Assembly (NCBI GenBank): GCA_039820405.1
Contig: JBCBQC010000004.1
Span: 62,001 to 126,000, forward strand
Length of the DNA: 64,000 nt
Source: CALLVY01 sp937899855
GTDB taxonomy: Bacteria; Bacteroidota; Bacteroidia; Chitinophagales; Saprospiraceae
Reading direction: 5' to 3'
The position numbers were made by a program, and so were the translations under genes. The notes below the pieces were generated by a model, which made no database searches, was not told where the DNA came from, and saw only the letters and a program-made list of their open reading frames with translations. Below, in pieces: positions 25,268 to 34,547 of this stretch (positions are counted from its first letter, which is position 1; each line of letters begins with the position of its first letter).

Positions 25268-26353
25268 ATGTCGAAAGAGAAAGACGCTAAACTAAAAGCA
25301 CTACAACTTACCGTTGACCGTCTGGAAAAGACGTACGGCAAGGGTATTGTCATGAAGTTGGGCGATAAGCAAGTAGTAGAAGCGGAGACCATCCCCACGG
25401 GTTCGCTGAGCTTGGACCTGGCGCTGGGGATCAACGGTTTTCCCAAGGGTCGGATCGTCGAAATCTACGGACCGGAATCCTCGGGTAAGACGACACTTGC
25501 CATCCACGCCATCGCCGAATGCCAGAAAAAGGGCGGTATCGCCGCCTTTATCGACGCCGAGCACGCCTTCGATCGCTTCTACGCTGAACACCTCGGTGTG
25601 GACACCGAGAACCTGCTGATTTCTCAACCCGACAATGGGGAACAAGCCCTGGAGATTACCGAAAACCTGATCCGTTCGGGCGCCATCGACATGGTCGTGA
25701 TCGACTCCGTAGCGGCCCTCGTACCCCGTAGTGAAATCGAAGGGGAGATGGGAGATTCCAAGATGGGCCTCCAAGCGCGCTTGATGTCCCAGGCCATGCG
25801 TAAGTTGACGGGAATCATCGGATCTACCAAATGCTGCTGTGTCTTCATCAACCAGTTGCGGGAAAAAATTGGGGTGATGTTTGGTAATCCCGAGACGACG
25901 ACGGGTGGTAATGCCCTCAAATTCTACGCTTCGATGCGTTTGGATATCCGCAAGACGGGTTCGGCCATCAAGAATAAAGATGGTGACGTGGTGGGTAATC
26001 ACGTCAAAGTCAAAGTGGTTAAAAACAAGTTGGCTCCCCCGTTCCGAATCGCTACTTTCGACATCATGTACGGCGAAGGCATCTCCAAGTCTGGTGAGAT
26101 CGTCGATATGGGAGTAGACCAGGACATCATTGGTAAGAGTGGGGCTTGGTATAGCTACGGTGGTACCAAAATCGCGCAGGGTCGTGAAGGGGCCAAGCAG
26201 TTCTTTATCGACAACCCCGAAGTGGCCATCGAAGTGGAACAGAAGATCAAGGATGCTGTAACGGGCAAAGATGAGGAGGAAGAAGCGGACGATGCTACCA
26301 AGGAAGTGGCCAAGGCCGCAGCCACTAGCTCCAATGGCAAGTCTAAAAAATAG
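25268..26353 (+). CDS. recA: Recombinase A
   Basis: 361-residue DNA strand-exchange protein for recombination and repair. Seen: Walker A GPESSGKTT at 68-76, Walker B-like MVVIDSVAAL, the L1/L2 loops with MSQAMRKLTG and NPETTTGGNALKF, and an acidic C-terminal tail (DEEEEADDAT). Length and start are normal. It stands alone between two terminators. Confidence 0.98.
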   Translation: MSKEKDAKLKALQLTVDRLEKTYGKGIVMKLGDKQVVEAETIPTGSLSLDLALGINGFPKGRIVEIYGPESSGKTTLAIHAIAECQKKGGIAAFIDAEHAFDRFYAEHLGVDTENLLISQPDNGEQALEITENLIRSGAIDMVVIDSVAALVPRSEIEGEMGDSKMGLQARLMSQAMRKLTGIIGSTKCCCVFINQLREKIGVMFGNPETTTGGNALKFYASMRLDIRKTGSAIKNKDGDVVGNHVKVKVVKNKLAPPFRIATFDIMYGEGISKSGEIVDMGVDQDIIGKSGAWYSYGGTKIAQGREGAKQFFIDNPEVAIEVEQKIKDAVTGKDEEEEADDATKEVAKAAATSSNGKSKK

Positions 26354-26420
26354 GCTGGCCTCTAAGCCACAACCCGCCATCAGTTTGACTGTAAATTAAG
26401 ATTTCTATCATAGTCCTTTG

Positions 26421-26450
26421 AAAAGGCCATCTCTCAGAGGTGGCCTTTTT
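26421..26450 (+). terminator. Terminator of recA
   Basis: AAAAGGCCA (26421-26429) pairs with TGGCCTTTT (26441-26449), followed by TTC. It lies 68 bases after the recA stop. Confidence 0.8.
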
Positions 26451-26527
26451 CTTTGGGTGAGCTAGCTGAACAGCTAGTAGGTAGCTGATTGGTACTTGTG
26501 GGGCTAGTTCTTGATCAACTGATCATA

Positions 26528-26556
26528 GACCTCGTTAAGGACCTCGTTAAGGACCT
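26528..26556. repeat. Short tandem repeat at the gldD stop
   Basis: GACCTCGTTAAG occurs twice in tandem (26528-26539, 26540-26551) plus a partial GACCT. It is preceded by several AGCTAG/AGCTGA copies from 26460. It touches the gldD stop codon; likely slippage, no function seen. Confidence 0.6.
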
Positions 26557-27154
26557 AGCTACCCGTCCACTCGAACGTATTGATGAGGTGCATCAGGTCG
26601 GTCTTGACGAAGTCCAATACGGGGGCTAGGGAGTCGGGACGGGCCTGGGTATTGAAATAGAGGGATGCACGTAGGAAATGCTGGTCATCCACATCGGTGA
26701 GGTAAAACTGGAAGGGGGAGGCCACGGGACCTTCAATGTTGAACACAAAACCCCGTACGCCATTGGGCTTCTCGATGGGGAGCTCGTCGATGTAGTTGGC
26801 TTTGATATTGTGCTTGTTGGCCAGGGAAAAGGCATCGTTGCGGAGCTTCTCAAAATTCTCCCCTACCGGATGATAGCTACAGTGCAGACGGGCATCAAAG
26901 GCCGGAATCCGCAAATCGAACCAACAGGGATCGACGGGGCTTTCACCAAAAAAACTGGTGTCCTGTTCGACCAGAGCGTAGCTGGGATATTCAAATTTAA
27001 ACCGACAGAAGTTGGGATCAAAACTTTGGTAGACGCGCTCCGGATACTCAATCTTGGGAAAGGCCCGGGGTTTGGGTACAATGGGTGCCTCCTCCGTACA
27101 GGCGACCAAAGAGGAAAGAAAGAGGGCCAACAAAAGAAATCGCATCGTGGACAT
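26555..27154 (-). CDS. gldD: Gliding motility lipoprotein GldD
   Basis: 199-residue lipoprotein required for gliding in Bacteroidota. The signal ends in lipobox LVAC; the mature part has the family segments PKPRAFPKIEYPER, FCRFKFEYPSYA and DPCWFDLRIP, and CSYHPV. ATG 27154 (MSTMRF) or ATG 27145 (MRFLLL) may be the start. It follows gldE by 19 bases, the classical mutY-ssb-gldE-gldD order. Confidence 0.92.
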   Translation of the reverse strand: MSTMRFLLLALFLSSLVACTEEAPIVPKPRAFPKIEYPERVYQSFDPNFCRFKFEYPSYALVEQDTSFFGESPVDPCWFDLRIPAFDARLHCSYHPVGENFEKLRNDAFSLANKHNIKANYIDELPIEKPNGVRGFVFNIEGPVASPFQFYLTDVDDQHFLRASLYFNTQARPDSLAPVLDFVKTDLMHLINTFEWTGS

Positions 27155-27173
27155 GGAGATAAATTTGATCTGG

Positions 27174-28691
27174 CTATTTAACGCTCGTTTTCTGTTCGGA
27201 TTGCTGGGCCTTGTACTTTCCACCGGGTAGGGTAATCTGTACTTGCTCGATTCGCCGACGGTTGACCGCAATGCTGCGCAGTCGGTACTGGTTGTACGTC
27301 ACCTCTACCCCCTTGGTCGGGATCTGCCCCAACATTTCCAGTACCAAACCCGCCACCGAGTCCGCATCCCCCTTGACCTCATCAAAGGTCGTCGTATCCG
27401 TTCCCACAATCCGACAAACGTCGTTGAGCAAGGTCTTGCCTTCAAAGACGTAGTTGTAGTCGTCGATCCGTTCAAAGTCGACATCCGCCGCGGGATCAAA
27501 CTCATCACGAATCTCCCCGATCACCTCCTCCATAATATCTTCCAGGGTGACGATGCCCGAGCTGCCCCCGTATTCGTCCACTACGATGGCCATATGCATC
27601 CGCTCTTGCTGAAATTCACCCAACAAATCATCAATTTTCTTGGATTCGGGAGCGTACATCACATTGGTTCGGATCAGGGCTTGCCACTCAAAATCGTCGG
27701 GCTTTTCCAGGTGGGCCAGCAAGTCTTTGGCGTACAAAATTCCCGTCACGTGATCAAAATCCTCGTCGTAAACGGGAATCCGAGAGTAGCCCGATTCGCG
27801 TACGATTTGCAGCAGTTCCTTGAAGGACAGTCGAAAGTCTACCGCCACCACATCTACCCGGGCCCGCATAATTTGCTTGGCCGATATTTCTCCAAATTTG
27901 ACGATGCTCTTGAGAATGTCGATGTCTTCCGGGGCATTGCGATCGCCCCGAACCGTCAGCTCGATGGCCTGGTCGATGTCTTCCCGGCTGGTCGTACTAC
28001 CGTTGGTGCGGTGCTTGCTCAAGCGCTTTTCAATCGCGTTGGTCCCCCGTACGAGTAGCCCACTCAGCGGCCGAAAAATTCGCACCAAAAACATCAGGAC
28101 TCCCGACATGGTTTTGGCCAACTGGACGTTGTTAATCTTGGCGTAAACCTTGGGAGCCACCTCCCCAAAAAGGACCAGTAAAAAGGTCACCCCCGCCACG
28201 GTAATGGTCCAATCGATAGCCGCTGCCAATTGGGGAACCGTCAGCCAGGCTTCCCACCAAAACCCCGTCAGTAAGGCACTGGCCCATTGCTCACAGCGCT
28301 CGGGCCCCAGCAAATAGCCGAGGATAAAGTTAGAGAGCAGCACGATGGCAATGTTGATAAAATTATTGCTGATGAGTATGGTGGCGAGCAGCGTTCGCGG
28401 CATCTCTCGCAGTTCGAGGATGCGTTGGGCCGTGGGAGAATTTTCTTGCTCTAATTTGTTTAAGTCGTTGGGAGTTAGGGAGAAGTAGGCGACCTCCGAG
28501 CTGGAGACAAAGGCCGAACTCGCCAGTAGGAGCAGCATGAATATCAGGGCAAGCCAAAATCCGACGGGGGGTAGGACCAAAAGCGGTAAAAAAAACAACA
28601 GGCTTGAGTAAAGGGCTTGATTACCCGGCTCCGATTCCAATGCTTGAGGATATTGTTGATAAAATGACGCTGATTTAGAAGGGCAAATCAT
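27174..28691 (-). CDS. gldE: Gliding motility-associated protein GldE (CNNM/CBS membrane protein)
   Basis: About 505 residues. Four N-terminal membrane segments of the CNNM/DUF21 type (to about 190; FVSSSEVAYFSLTPND, VLFGEVAPKVYA), a CBS pair (about 230-360; SGYSRIPVYDEDF, MAIVVDEYGGSSGIVTLEDIMEEVIGE split over two blocks), and a C-terminal CorC/HlyC domain (YVFEGKTLLNDV). Related to Mg/Co efflux proteins; GldE supports gliding, partly redundant with GldD. ATG 28691 overlaps the ssb end by 17 bases; other starts are possible. Confidence 0.9.
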   Translation of the reverse strand: MICPSKSASFYQQYPQALESEPGNQALYSSLLFFLPLLVLPPVGFWLALIFMLLLLASSAFVSSSEVAYFSLTPNDLNKLEQENSPTAQRILELREMPRTLLATILISNNFINIAIVLLSNFILGYLLGPERCEQWASALLTGFWWEAWLTVPQLAAAIDWTITVAGVTFLLVLFGEVAPKVYAKINNVQLAKTMSGVLMFLVRIFRPLSGLLVRGTNAIEKRLSKHRTNGSTTSREDIDQAIELTVRGDRNAPEDIDILKSIVKFGEISAKQIMRARVDVVAVDFRLSFKELLQIVRESGYSRIPVYDEDFDHVTGILYAKDLLAHLEKPDDFEWQALIRTNVMYAPESKKIDDLLGEFQQERMHMAIVVDEYGGSSGIVTLEDIMEEVIGEIRDEFDPAADVDFERIDDYNYVFEGKTLLNDVCRIVGTDTTTFDEVKGDADSVAGLVLEMLGQIPTKGVEVTYNQYRLRSIAVNRRRIEQVQITLPGGKYKAQQSEQKTSVK

Positions 28692-29142
28692 CCTCCACCG
28701 CAGGCAAATCGCTCGTCGTGGTAGCTTGTACGGCAGGGGGAGTACTAGGGTTGCCTTCACTGGTGGAAGGGCTTGCCATCGGTTCGGTCATTCCCGCATT
28801 ATTTCCCTCGGCGAGCTCCCGGCGGTTGAGCAGTCGGAAGTAATTGCCCAATACCTCAGTGGTTTTCCGGGGATTGCCATCCTTGTCTTCCCACTTGCGG
28901 TGGGTCAGCTTGCCCTCCAGGTATACCATAGCCCCCTTCTTTAGGCTTTGCTCGGCGCGCTCGGCCAGGCTACGCCACACCACCACATCGTGCCATTCGG
29001 TCTGACTTTGCCAGTTGCCGCTTTTGTCTTTATAGTTTTCATTGGTGGCAATCGAGAACTTGGCGACCATCGCGCCACTTTCCAAATGACGAATTTCCGG
29101 GTCCCTGCCCAGATTGCCAATCAAGGTGACTTTATTGACCAT
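28675..29142 (-). CDS. ssb: Single-stranded DNA-binding protein
   Basis: 155 residues. OB fold in the first 110 residues (MVNKVTLIGNLGRDPEIRHL, TEWHDVVVWRSLAE, YLEGKLTHRKWEDKDG), a low-complexity linker, and the acidic tip DDLPF that binds partner proteins. It lies between mutY and gldE on the minus strand. Confidence 0.97.
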   Translation of the reverse strand: MVNKVTLIGNLGRDPEIRHLESGAMVAKFSIATNENYKDKSGNWQSQTEWHDVVVWRSLAERAEQSLKKGAMVYLEGKLTHRKWEDKDGNPRKTTEVLGNYFRLLNRRELAEGNNAGMTEPMASPSTSEGNPSTPPAVQATTTSDLPAVEDDLPF

Positions 29143-29172
29143 TTAATGTTTAGTTTTGTGGATTTGACCCGT

Positions 29173-30255
29173 TTAGACCATCTTTAAATATAAAGATTTA
29201 TCCTGTAAATACCTATCAATCACTTTTGGAAATGCGAATTTAGCCAAGTTTTCTCGGGAGACCATAAGGTGGGAAGTATTATTCGTCAGCTGCTGTTGAG
29301 AAACCGCAATTTCCCAAAAAACCGCAATGATTGTCTGGTGGGTCAGTTGCTGTTTGAAGGGGCGGGAAGCGCCCACCAAGCGAGGTTGTTGACCCCGAGC
29401 GAGGTCCCGATACAGGGCTGTTTGTCGCAATTCCTCTGCCGTCAGTACCCCCTGGGCCTCCACCAGGGGAAACTCGTACAGGTGCTGCCAGATGTCCTTC
29501 TGCTGGCGCTTTTGTAGCAGTAAGCCTTCCTTCGCCTCCCAGATCAGATAGTGAAAATAGCGTTTCCGTTTGACCAGTTTTTTGCTCTTTACCGGGTAGG
29601 CCCCGGGCTTGTCCTCCAACGCAGCCACGCACTGCTCCCGAAAGGTACAGCGGGGACAGTCGGGTTTTTTGGGGGTACACTGGGTAGCACCAAAGTCGAT
29701 GATGGCCTGATTGTAAATACCGGCCTGACCGGGGTCGAGTAGCTCGCTGGCGAGTTGGGCAAATTGCTTTTTACCACTCGTGCTATCGATGGGGGTGGCA
29801 ATGCCAAAGTAGCGGGAAAGCACCCGGTACACGTTGCCATCGACGGCGGCGTGGGGCAGATCGTAGGCAAAGGAAGCAATGGCGGCGGCCGTATAAGGAC
29901 CCACCCCCTTTAAGGCGAGGATGTCCTCGTAGGTCTCGGGAAAGCGCCCCCCCAACTCCTCGGCAATGTACTTGGCGGTAAAGTGTAGGTTGCGGGCCCG
30001 CGAATAGTAGCCCAGTCCTTCCCAAAGCTTCATGACCTCATCCTCGGGAGCCTCAGCCAGGTGTACCACCGTGGGGTAATGATCACGGAAGCGCTCGAAA
30101 TAGGGCCAGCCCTGTTCCACCCGGGTCTGTTGGAGAATGATCTCCGACAACCAGATCAAATAGGGATCTCGCTCCCCCTTCCACGGCATGGGGCGGTGAC
30201 TCTGGGCGTACCATTCGAGCAGGAGCGGTGTAAAAAGAGACTTATTGTCGACCAT
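29173..30255 (-). CDS. mutY: A/G-specific adenine glycosylase
   Basis: 360-residue repair enzyme removing A mispaired with 8-oxoG. Seen: MPWKGERDPYLIWLSEIILQ start, catalytic Glu in ILQQTRVEQ, helix-hairpin-helix LKGVGPYTAAAIASF, catalytic Asp in AVDGNVYRVLSR, the iron-sulfur ligands C-x6-C-x2-C-x5-C (TPKKPD, PR and TFREQ as spacers), and a C-terminal NUDIX-like domain. ATG 30255 (MVDNKSLF) was chosen over a longer frame extension. Confidence 0.95.
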   Translation of the reverse strand: MVDNKSLFTPLLLEWYAQSHRPMPWKGERDPYLIWLSEIILQQTRVEQGWPYFERFRDHYPTVVHLAEAPEDEVMKLWEGLGYYSRARNLHFTAKYIAEELGGRFPETYEDILALKGVGPYTAAAIASFAYDLPHAAVDGNVYRVLSRYFGIATPIDSTSGKKQFAQLASELLDPGQAGIYNQAIIDFGATQCTPKKPDCPRCTFREQCVAALEDKPGAYPVKSKKLVKRKRYFHYLIWEAKEGLLLQKRQQKDIWQHLYEFPLVEAQGVLTAEELRQTALYRDLARGQQPRLVGASRPFKQQLTHQTIIAVFWEIAVSQQQLTNNTSHLMVSRENLAKFAFPKVIDRYLQDKSLYLKMV

Positions 30256-30384
30256 GATGCGGCAAAAATAAAAAGCGGCGGCAAATAAATTTGCCACCAC
30301 TTTATTTATTTTACAATGGATACCGAGCAACACCGTGTGATGATGGTGTCGCCCATCCACCAAATTTCTTGTAGGACCGACGCG

Positions 30385-30915
30385 CTAACGCGCCGTAGCC
30401 TCACGGAATCCCTGGTAAAAGTTTTCCACGTTCCGCTTCAGCTCCTTCCGCGCAAAAAAGATGCGGCTCTTAACCGTACCCAGGGGCAGCTCCAGGTGAT
30501 CGGCAATCTCCTGATACTTAAATCCCTGGTAGTGCATGAGGAAGGGAACGCGCATGGTTTCCTCCAGATTATTGATCATCTTCGTCAACTCATCCATCAT
30601 AATGTTGGAATCCGCCTCGTTGGCAATCACCGTCGACCCCGAATTGATGTAAAACATGTTATCGGTCGAATCCATGATGGTATTGGCCTTTACCTTTTTG
30701 CGGTAGTTGTTGATAAAGATGTTTTTCATAATGGTGAACAGCCAAGCCTTGAAGTTGGTGCCCGGGCGAAATTTCTCACGATTGGTCATCGCGCGAAAGG
30801 CAGTCTCTTGAAACAAATCCTTGGCGTCTTCTCCATTCTTAGTCAGCTTGAATGCAAAGGAATGCAGCATCGCAGACAACTGATCAAACCGGCTTTCAAA
30901 TTCTATTGTTGACAT
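30385..30915 (-). CDS. ECF-type RNA polymerase sigma factor
   Basis: 176 residues. Region 2 (about 20-75; DAKDLFQETAFRAM, NFKAWLFTIMKNIFINNYRK) and region 4 (about 115-165; FLMHYQGFKYQEIADHLELP, GTVKSRIFFARKEL) are clear. The linker between them is long. No anti-sigma gene adjoins it; the neighbours are mutY and a lipopolysaccharide-type permease. It resembles the general Bacteroidota ECF sigma often found next to core genes. The 238 bases upstream show no clear promoter. Confidence 0.92.
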   Translation of the reverse strand: MSTIEFESRFDQLSAMLHSFAFKLTKNGEDAKDLFQETAFRAMTNREKFRPGTNFKAWLFTIMKNIFINNYRKKVKANTIMDSTDNMFYINSGSTVIANEADSNIMMDELTKMINNLEETMRVPFLMHYQGFKYQEIADHLELPLGTVKSRIFFARKELKRNVENFYQGFREATAR

Positions 30916-31153
30916 GATATAGTGTTTTAAATCGTCTTCTTATTATGGGTTTGCATGTTTAAACACAAGATAAGGAATACTTAAACAAGTTACAACATCT
31001 ATACCAGTTCGAAAGGTCAGAATGGCGTCAAAGGTCTAATTAGATGTTCCAACACTAATACTAATCATCTCATTATCAGCACTTTAATAAAAAGTCTTAA
31101 AGTTTTCTTAATTTTTTTATTTTCAAAAAAAAATGAAAGTTGTTGAAGTTTGG

Positions 31154-32242
31154 TCAGCACTGTGCCCGTCGGACCAGCACTCCAGCAACCACCGCAAAGA
31201 CCAGATTGGGAATCCAGACTCCCAGCATGGGAGGCAGGCTATCATTGGTGGAAAAGGTGGTGGAAAACTTGGAGAGGAAAATAAAAAGCCCCCCCAGCAG
31301 AATGCCGGTAGCCAAGTGGAGGCCCATTCCGCCCCGTACCTTGCGCGAGGCGAGGGCCAGGCCGATAATGGTGAGGATGAGGATGGTAAAAGGTTCGGCC
31401 GTTCGCCGCTGCATCTCCACTTCGTAAATCCGGGTATTGGCCACTCCCCGATTGCGTTCGCTCCGTACGAAAGCCCGCAGCTCCGGGGTAATCATCATTT
31501 CCTTTTGGTTGAGGTAACGCGTAAAATCTTCCGGCCGGAGCCGCAGCAGGGTATCCAGGTATTCCCCCCGCCCGAGCACCAAGCTTTCCTCCATCCCCGC
31601 AAAACGGTGAATCTCGTAATCCTGCAATCGCCAACGCCCCGTAGCCTCCTGCCAGTCGGCCTTCCTGGCCCTCAGAATTTCCCGCAATTCATTTCCCACG
31701 ATTCGCTCCAGCTGAAAATCGCGGGCGCTGCTGTCCCGGCGGAGGTACTGCCGGATGTAGACCTTTTGACCGGGCTGTAAAAAAAGGTGGATGTCCTTGG
31801 TCTTTCCCTTATCGTTGTGCTTCCAGACGTAGCGGTGCTCAAAGTCCAGCCGCGTTTTGTTGCTGAGGGGGATGAGGTAATGGTTGGCCCAGAGGTGGAA
31901 GCCGGTAATCAGACTGGCGGCGAGCAAGTAGGGATAAAGCAAGCGGCGAAAGCTCATCCCGGCATTGAACAGGGCGATGATTTCCGAGTTGTTGGCCAGG
32001 CGGGCGGTGAAGAAAATGACCGCAATCAGGGCGTAGAGGGGCAACAACAACCCGTTGATCATGAGTACGAAGTGAATTTCGTAGTCCCAGATAATTTCGC
32101 GAAGGGTCACCGCTTCTTCGATAAAATCTTCCACCTTGGAACTGAAATCAATCACGACGGCAATCAGGCTGAAGATGAGTACCGTAAACAAAAAGGTCGA
32201 CCAATATTTAAAGATGAGGTAACGGTCAATTGTTCGCAACAT
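31154..32242 (-). CDS. LptF/LptG-type permease, copy 2
   Basis: 362-residue YjgP/YjgQ-family permease, a membrane subunit of the lipopolysaccharide export ABC system. Start MLRTIDRYLIFKYWSTFLFT, membrane segments near 15-35, 60-75, 100-115 and three at the C-terminus, with a periplasmic domain between. It is highly similar along its whole length to the next gene upstream (shared FTRYLNQKEMM, MQRRTAEPFTILILTIIG, VRGGMG), a clear tandem duplication. ATG 32242 gives the start shared with its partner. Confidence 0.9.
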   Translation of the reverse strand: MLRTIDRYLIFKYWSTFLFTVLIFSLIAVVIDFSSKVEDFIEEAVTLREIIWDYEIHFVLMINGLLLPLYALIAVIFFTARLANNSEIIALFNAGMSFRRLLYPYLLAASLITGFHLWANHYLIPLSNKTRLDFEHRYVWKHNDKGKTKDIHLFLQPGQKVYIRQYLRRDSSARDFQLERIVGNELREILRARKADWQEATGRWRLQDYEIHRFAGMEESLVLGRGEYLDTLLRLRPEDFTRYLNQKEMMITPELRAFVRSERNRGVANTRIYEVEMQRRTAEPFTILILTIIGLALASRKVRGGMGLHLATGILLGGLFIFLSKFSTTFSTNDSLPPMLGVWIPNLVFAVVAGVLVRRAQC

Positions 32243-32290
32243 GGGTCTAGCTTTGGCTTTCCCTGGAAAGCGCACAAGCTAAAGAGTCTC

Positions 32291-33382
32291 CTACTTTTGC
32301 GCCCGTTGTACGAGTACGAAAGCAACTCCTGCGAAGATAAAGTTGGGAATCCAGACCCCGAGGGCGGCGGGTAAATTGTCGTTGGTGGAAAAAGTGATCG
32401 AAAACTTGGAGAGGAAAATAAAGATGCCCCCCAGAGCAATGCCCATGGCCAGGTGGATGCCCATTCCACCCCGCACTTTTCGCGCCGCCACGGCCACCCC
32501 AATGATGGTGAGGATGAGGATGGTAAAGGGCTCGGCCGTTCGTCGTTGCATCTCCACCTCGTAGATCTTGGTATTGCCCACCCCCCGATCACGTTCGCGC
32601 CGAACAAAGGACATCATCTCCGGTGTGGCCATCATCTCTTTTTGGTTCAGGTAGCGCGTAAAATCCTCCGGCAAGAGATTGATTAGGGTATCCAGGGTGG
32701 CTCCCCGCTCGCCGACAACCAAGGTCTCCTCCAGACCGTCGAAGGTATGGATTTCGTAGTCTTGTAAGCGCCACTTCCCCGTCTGGTGTTGCCAGCTCGC
32801 CCGATCGGCCTTGAGCAGGTCCGTGATCTGGTTATCCACAATTTTTTCCATCTGGAAATTATTGGCCGTGGTATCGCGGCGACGGTAGTACTTGATAAAA
32901 ATTTTGGTCTGGGGATCGAGGAAAAGGTGAACATTGTGGGTCTGTCCCTTATCATTGTGGCGCCAAATGTAGGTGTGCTCAAAGTCGAGACGGACCTTGT
33001 TGCCCCGGGGAATGATGAGGTGGTTACCGATCAGGTGAATGATGGTGATGCCAACTGCCGTGATGAGATAGGGACGCAGCAGGCGACGAAAACTCACCCC
33101 AGCATTGAGGATGGAAATGATCTCGGAGTTGTTGGCCATGCGGGAGGTAAAGAAAATAACCGCAATCAGGGCGTACAAAGGCAGGAGCAAGCCATCGATC
33201 ATCAACATAAAGTTGATTTGATAGTCAAAAATCACCTGCCATACGGTAACGTCTTCCTCGATAAAGTCCTCCACCTTTTCGCTAAAGTCGATAATCGCAG
33301 CAATCAGGGTAAAGATGAGTACCGTAAACAAAAAGGTCGAGACGTATTTGCCGATGATGTAGCGGTCTATTTTACTGATCAT
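32291..33382 (-). CDS. LptF/LptG-type permease, copy 1
   Basis: 363-residue YjgP/YjgQ-family permease. Same layout as the following gene: MISKIDRYIIGKYVSTFLFT, N-terminal and C-terminal membrane bundles, and a periplasmic beta domain (DFEHTYIWRHNDKGQTHNV). Copies differ mainly in the periplasmic part and the C-terminal tail. It lies between tgt and copy 2. LPS export normally needs an LptF-LptG pair, so the two copies may act as a heterodimer or serve in parallel; the sequence cannot decide. Confidence 0.9.
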   Translation of the reverse strand: MISKIDRYIIGKYVSTFLFTVLIFTLIAAIIDFSEKVEDFIEEDVTVWQVIFDYQINFMLMIDGLLLPLYALIAVIFFTSRMANNSEIISILNAGVSFRRLLRPYLITAVGITIIHLIGNHLIIPRGNKVRLDFEHTYIWRHNDKGQTHNVHLFLDPQTKIFIKYYRRRDTTANNFQMEKIVDNQITDLLKADRASWQHQTGKWRLQDYEIHTFDGLEETLVVGERGATLDTLINLLPEDFTRYLNQKEMMATPEMMSFVRRERDRGVGNTKIYEVEMQRRTAEPFTILILTIIGVAVAARKVRGGMGIHLAMGIALGGIFIFLSKFSITFSTNDNLPAALGVWIPNFIFAGVAFVLVQRAQK

Positions 33383-33394
33383 GACCCGTTCATT

Positions 33395-34525
33395 TTAGAG
33401 GCGGCGCTGTACTTTAGCCACCATTTCCGTTTTCCAGCTGGCAAAATCTCCGGCTATGATGTGACGGCGAGCCTCGCCAACCAGCCACAAGAAGAAACTG
33501 AGGTTTTGTAGACTTGCAATCTGGGCCCCCAGCATTTCACCGCTGTGAATCAAATGCCGCAGGTAGGCACGCGAGTAAAACCGACTGGCCGCGCTCGGGC
33601 TCTGGGCGTCGATGGGGTCGAAATCACTTTTCCACTTGGCGTTTCTAAAGTTCATCGTTCCCTCCGAGGTATACACCACCCCGTGACGAGCGTTGCGCGT
33701 GGGCAAGACACAGTCAAACATGTCGACCCCCAGGGCAATACATTCCAGCAAATTGGCCGGTGTGCCTACTCCCATCAAATAACGCGGTTTGTCCGCGGGT
33801 AGTATCCCACACACCAACTCGGTCATGGCGTACATCTCCTCCGCCGGCTCTCCGACCGATAGGCCCCCAATGGCATTGCCCTCCCGTTCGAAACCCGCAA
33901 TGACTTCCGCCGATTGGACCCGTAGATCATGGTAGGTACTGCCCTGTACGATGGGAAAAAGCGTTTGCTGGTAACCGTATTTGCCCTCCGTCTCGTCAAA
34001 GCGGCGACAGCAACGCTCCAACCAACGGTGCGTCATCTCCATCGAGGATTTGGCGTAGCGATAATCACAGGGGTAGGGCGTGCATTCGTCAAAGGCCATG
34101 ATGATATCGGCCCCGATCGTTCGTTGGATGTCGATGGCGACCTCGGGACTGAAAAAGTGCTTAGAGCCGTCGATGTGGGAGCGAAAGGTCACGCCCTCCT
34201 CTACAATCTTACGCGTACCGCTGAGCGAGTACACCTGGTAGCCTCCACTATCCGTGAGTAGGGGTCTTTGCCAGCCATTAAAACCATGGAGTCCACCCGC
34301 CGCCTCGATGATCTCCAGGCCCGGACGGAGGTACAGGTGATAGGTATTGCCCAGGATGATCTGCGCTTTGATTTGCTCCTCCAGTTCGTGTTGGTGGATG
34401 CCCTTTACCGTACCGGCCGTACCCACCGGCATAAAGATCGGGGTCTCAATGGGGCCGTGATCGGTTTGGATCCGCCCCGCCCGAGCGGAAGAACCCGGGT
34501 CGCGATGTTCGACGCTGAATTGCAT
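33395..34525 (-). CDS. tgt: tRNA-guanine transglycosylase lacking the usual zinc ligands
   Basis: 376-residue enzyme inserting a queuine precursor at tRNA position 34. Seen: AGRIQTDHGPIETPIFMPVG, catalytic Asp in LLTDSGGYQVYSL, IVQGSTYHDLR, GGLSVGEP, and the nucleophile Asp in GVDMFDCVLPTRNARHG. The canonical zinc site CxCxxC is replaced by SPSAAS before RFYSRAYLRHL, and the later His by Gln (SLQNLSFF), so no zinc is expected. I believe Bacteroidota Tgt often lacks this site. tgt precedes the LptF/G genes. Confidence 0.94.
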   Translation of the reverse strand: MQFSVEHRDPGSSARAGRIQTDHGPIETPIFMPVGTAGTVKGIHQHELEEQIKAQIILGNTYHLYLRPGLEIIEAAGGLHGFNGWQRPLLTDSGGYQVYSLSGTRKIVEEGVTFRSHIDGSKHFFSPEVAIDIQRTIGADIIMAFDECTPYPCDYRYAKSSMEMTHRWLERCCRRFDETEGKYGYQQTLFPIVQGSTYHDLRVQSAEVIAGFEREGNAIGGLSVGEPAEEMYAMTELVCGILPADKPRYLMGVGTPANLLECIALGVDMFDCVLPTRNARHGVVYTSEGTMNFRNAKWKSDFDPIDAQSPSAASRFYSRAYLRHLIHSGEMLGAQIASLQNLSFFLWLVGEARRHIIAGDFASWKTEMVAKVQRRL

Positions 34526-34547
34526 GGGTGCAAAATTACATTATTTC

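Noticed and set aside
31154..33382. One LptF/G gene split by a frameshift
   Set aside because: Each frame is complete, with its own start, full membrane plan and stop.
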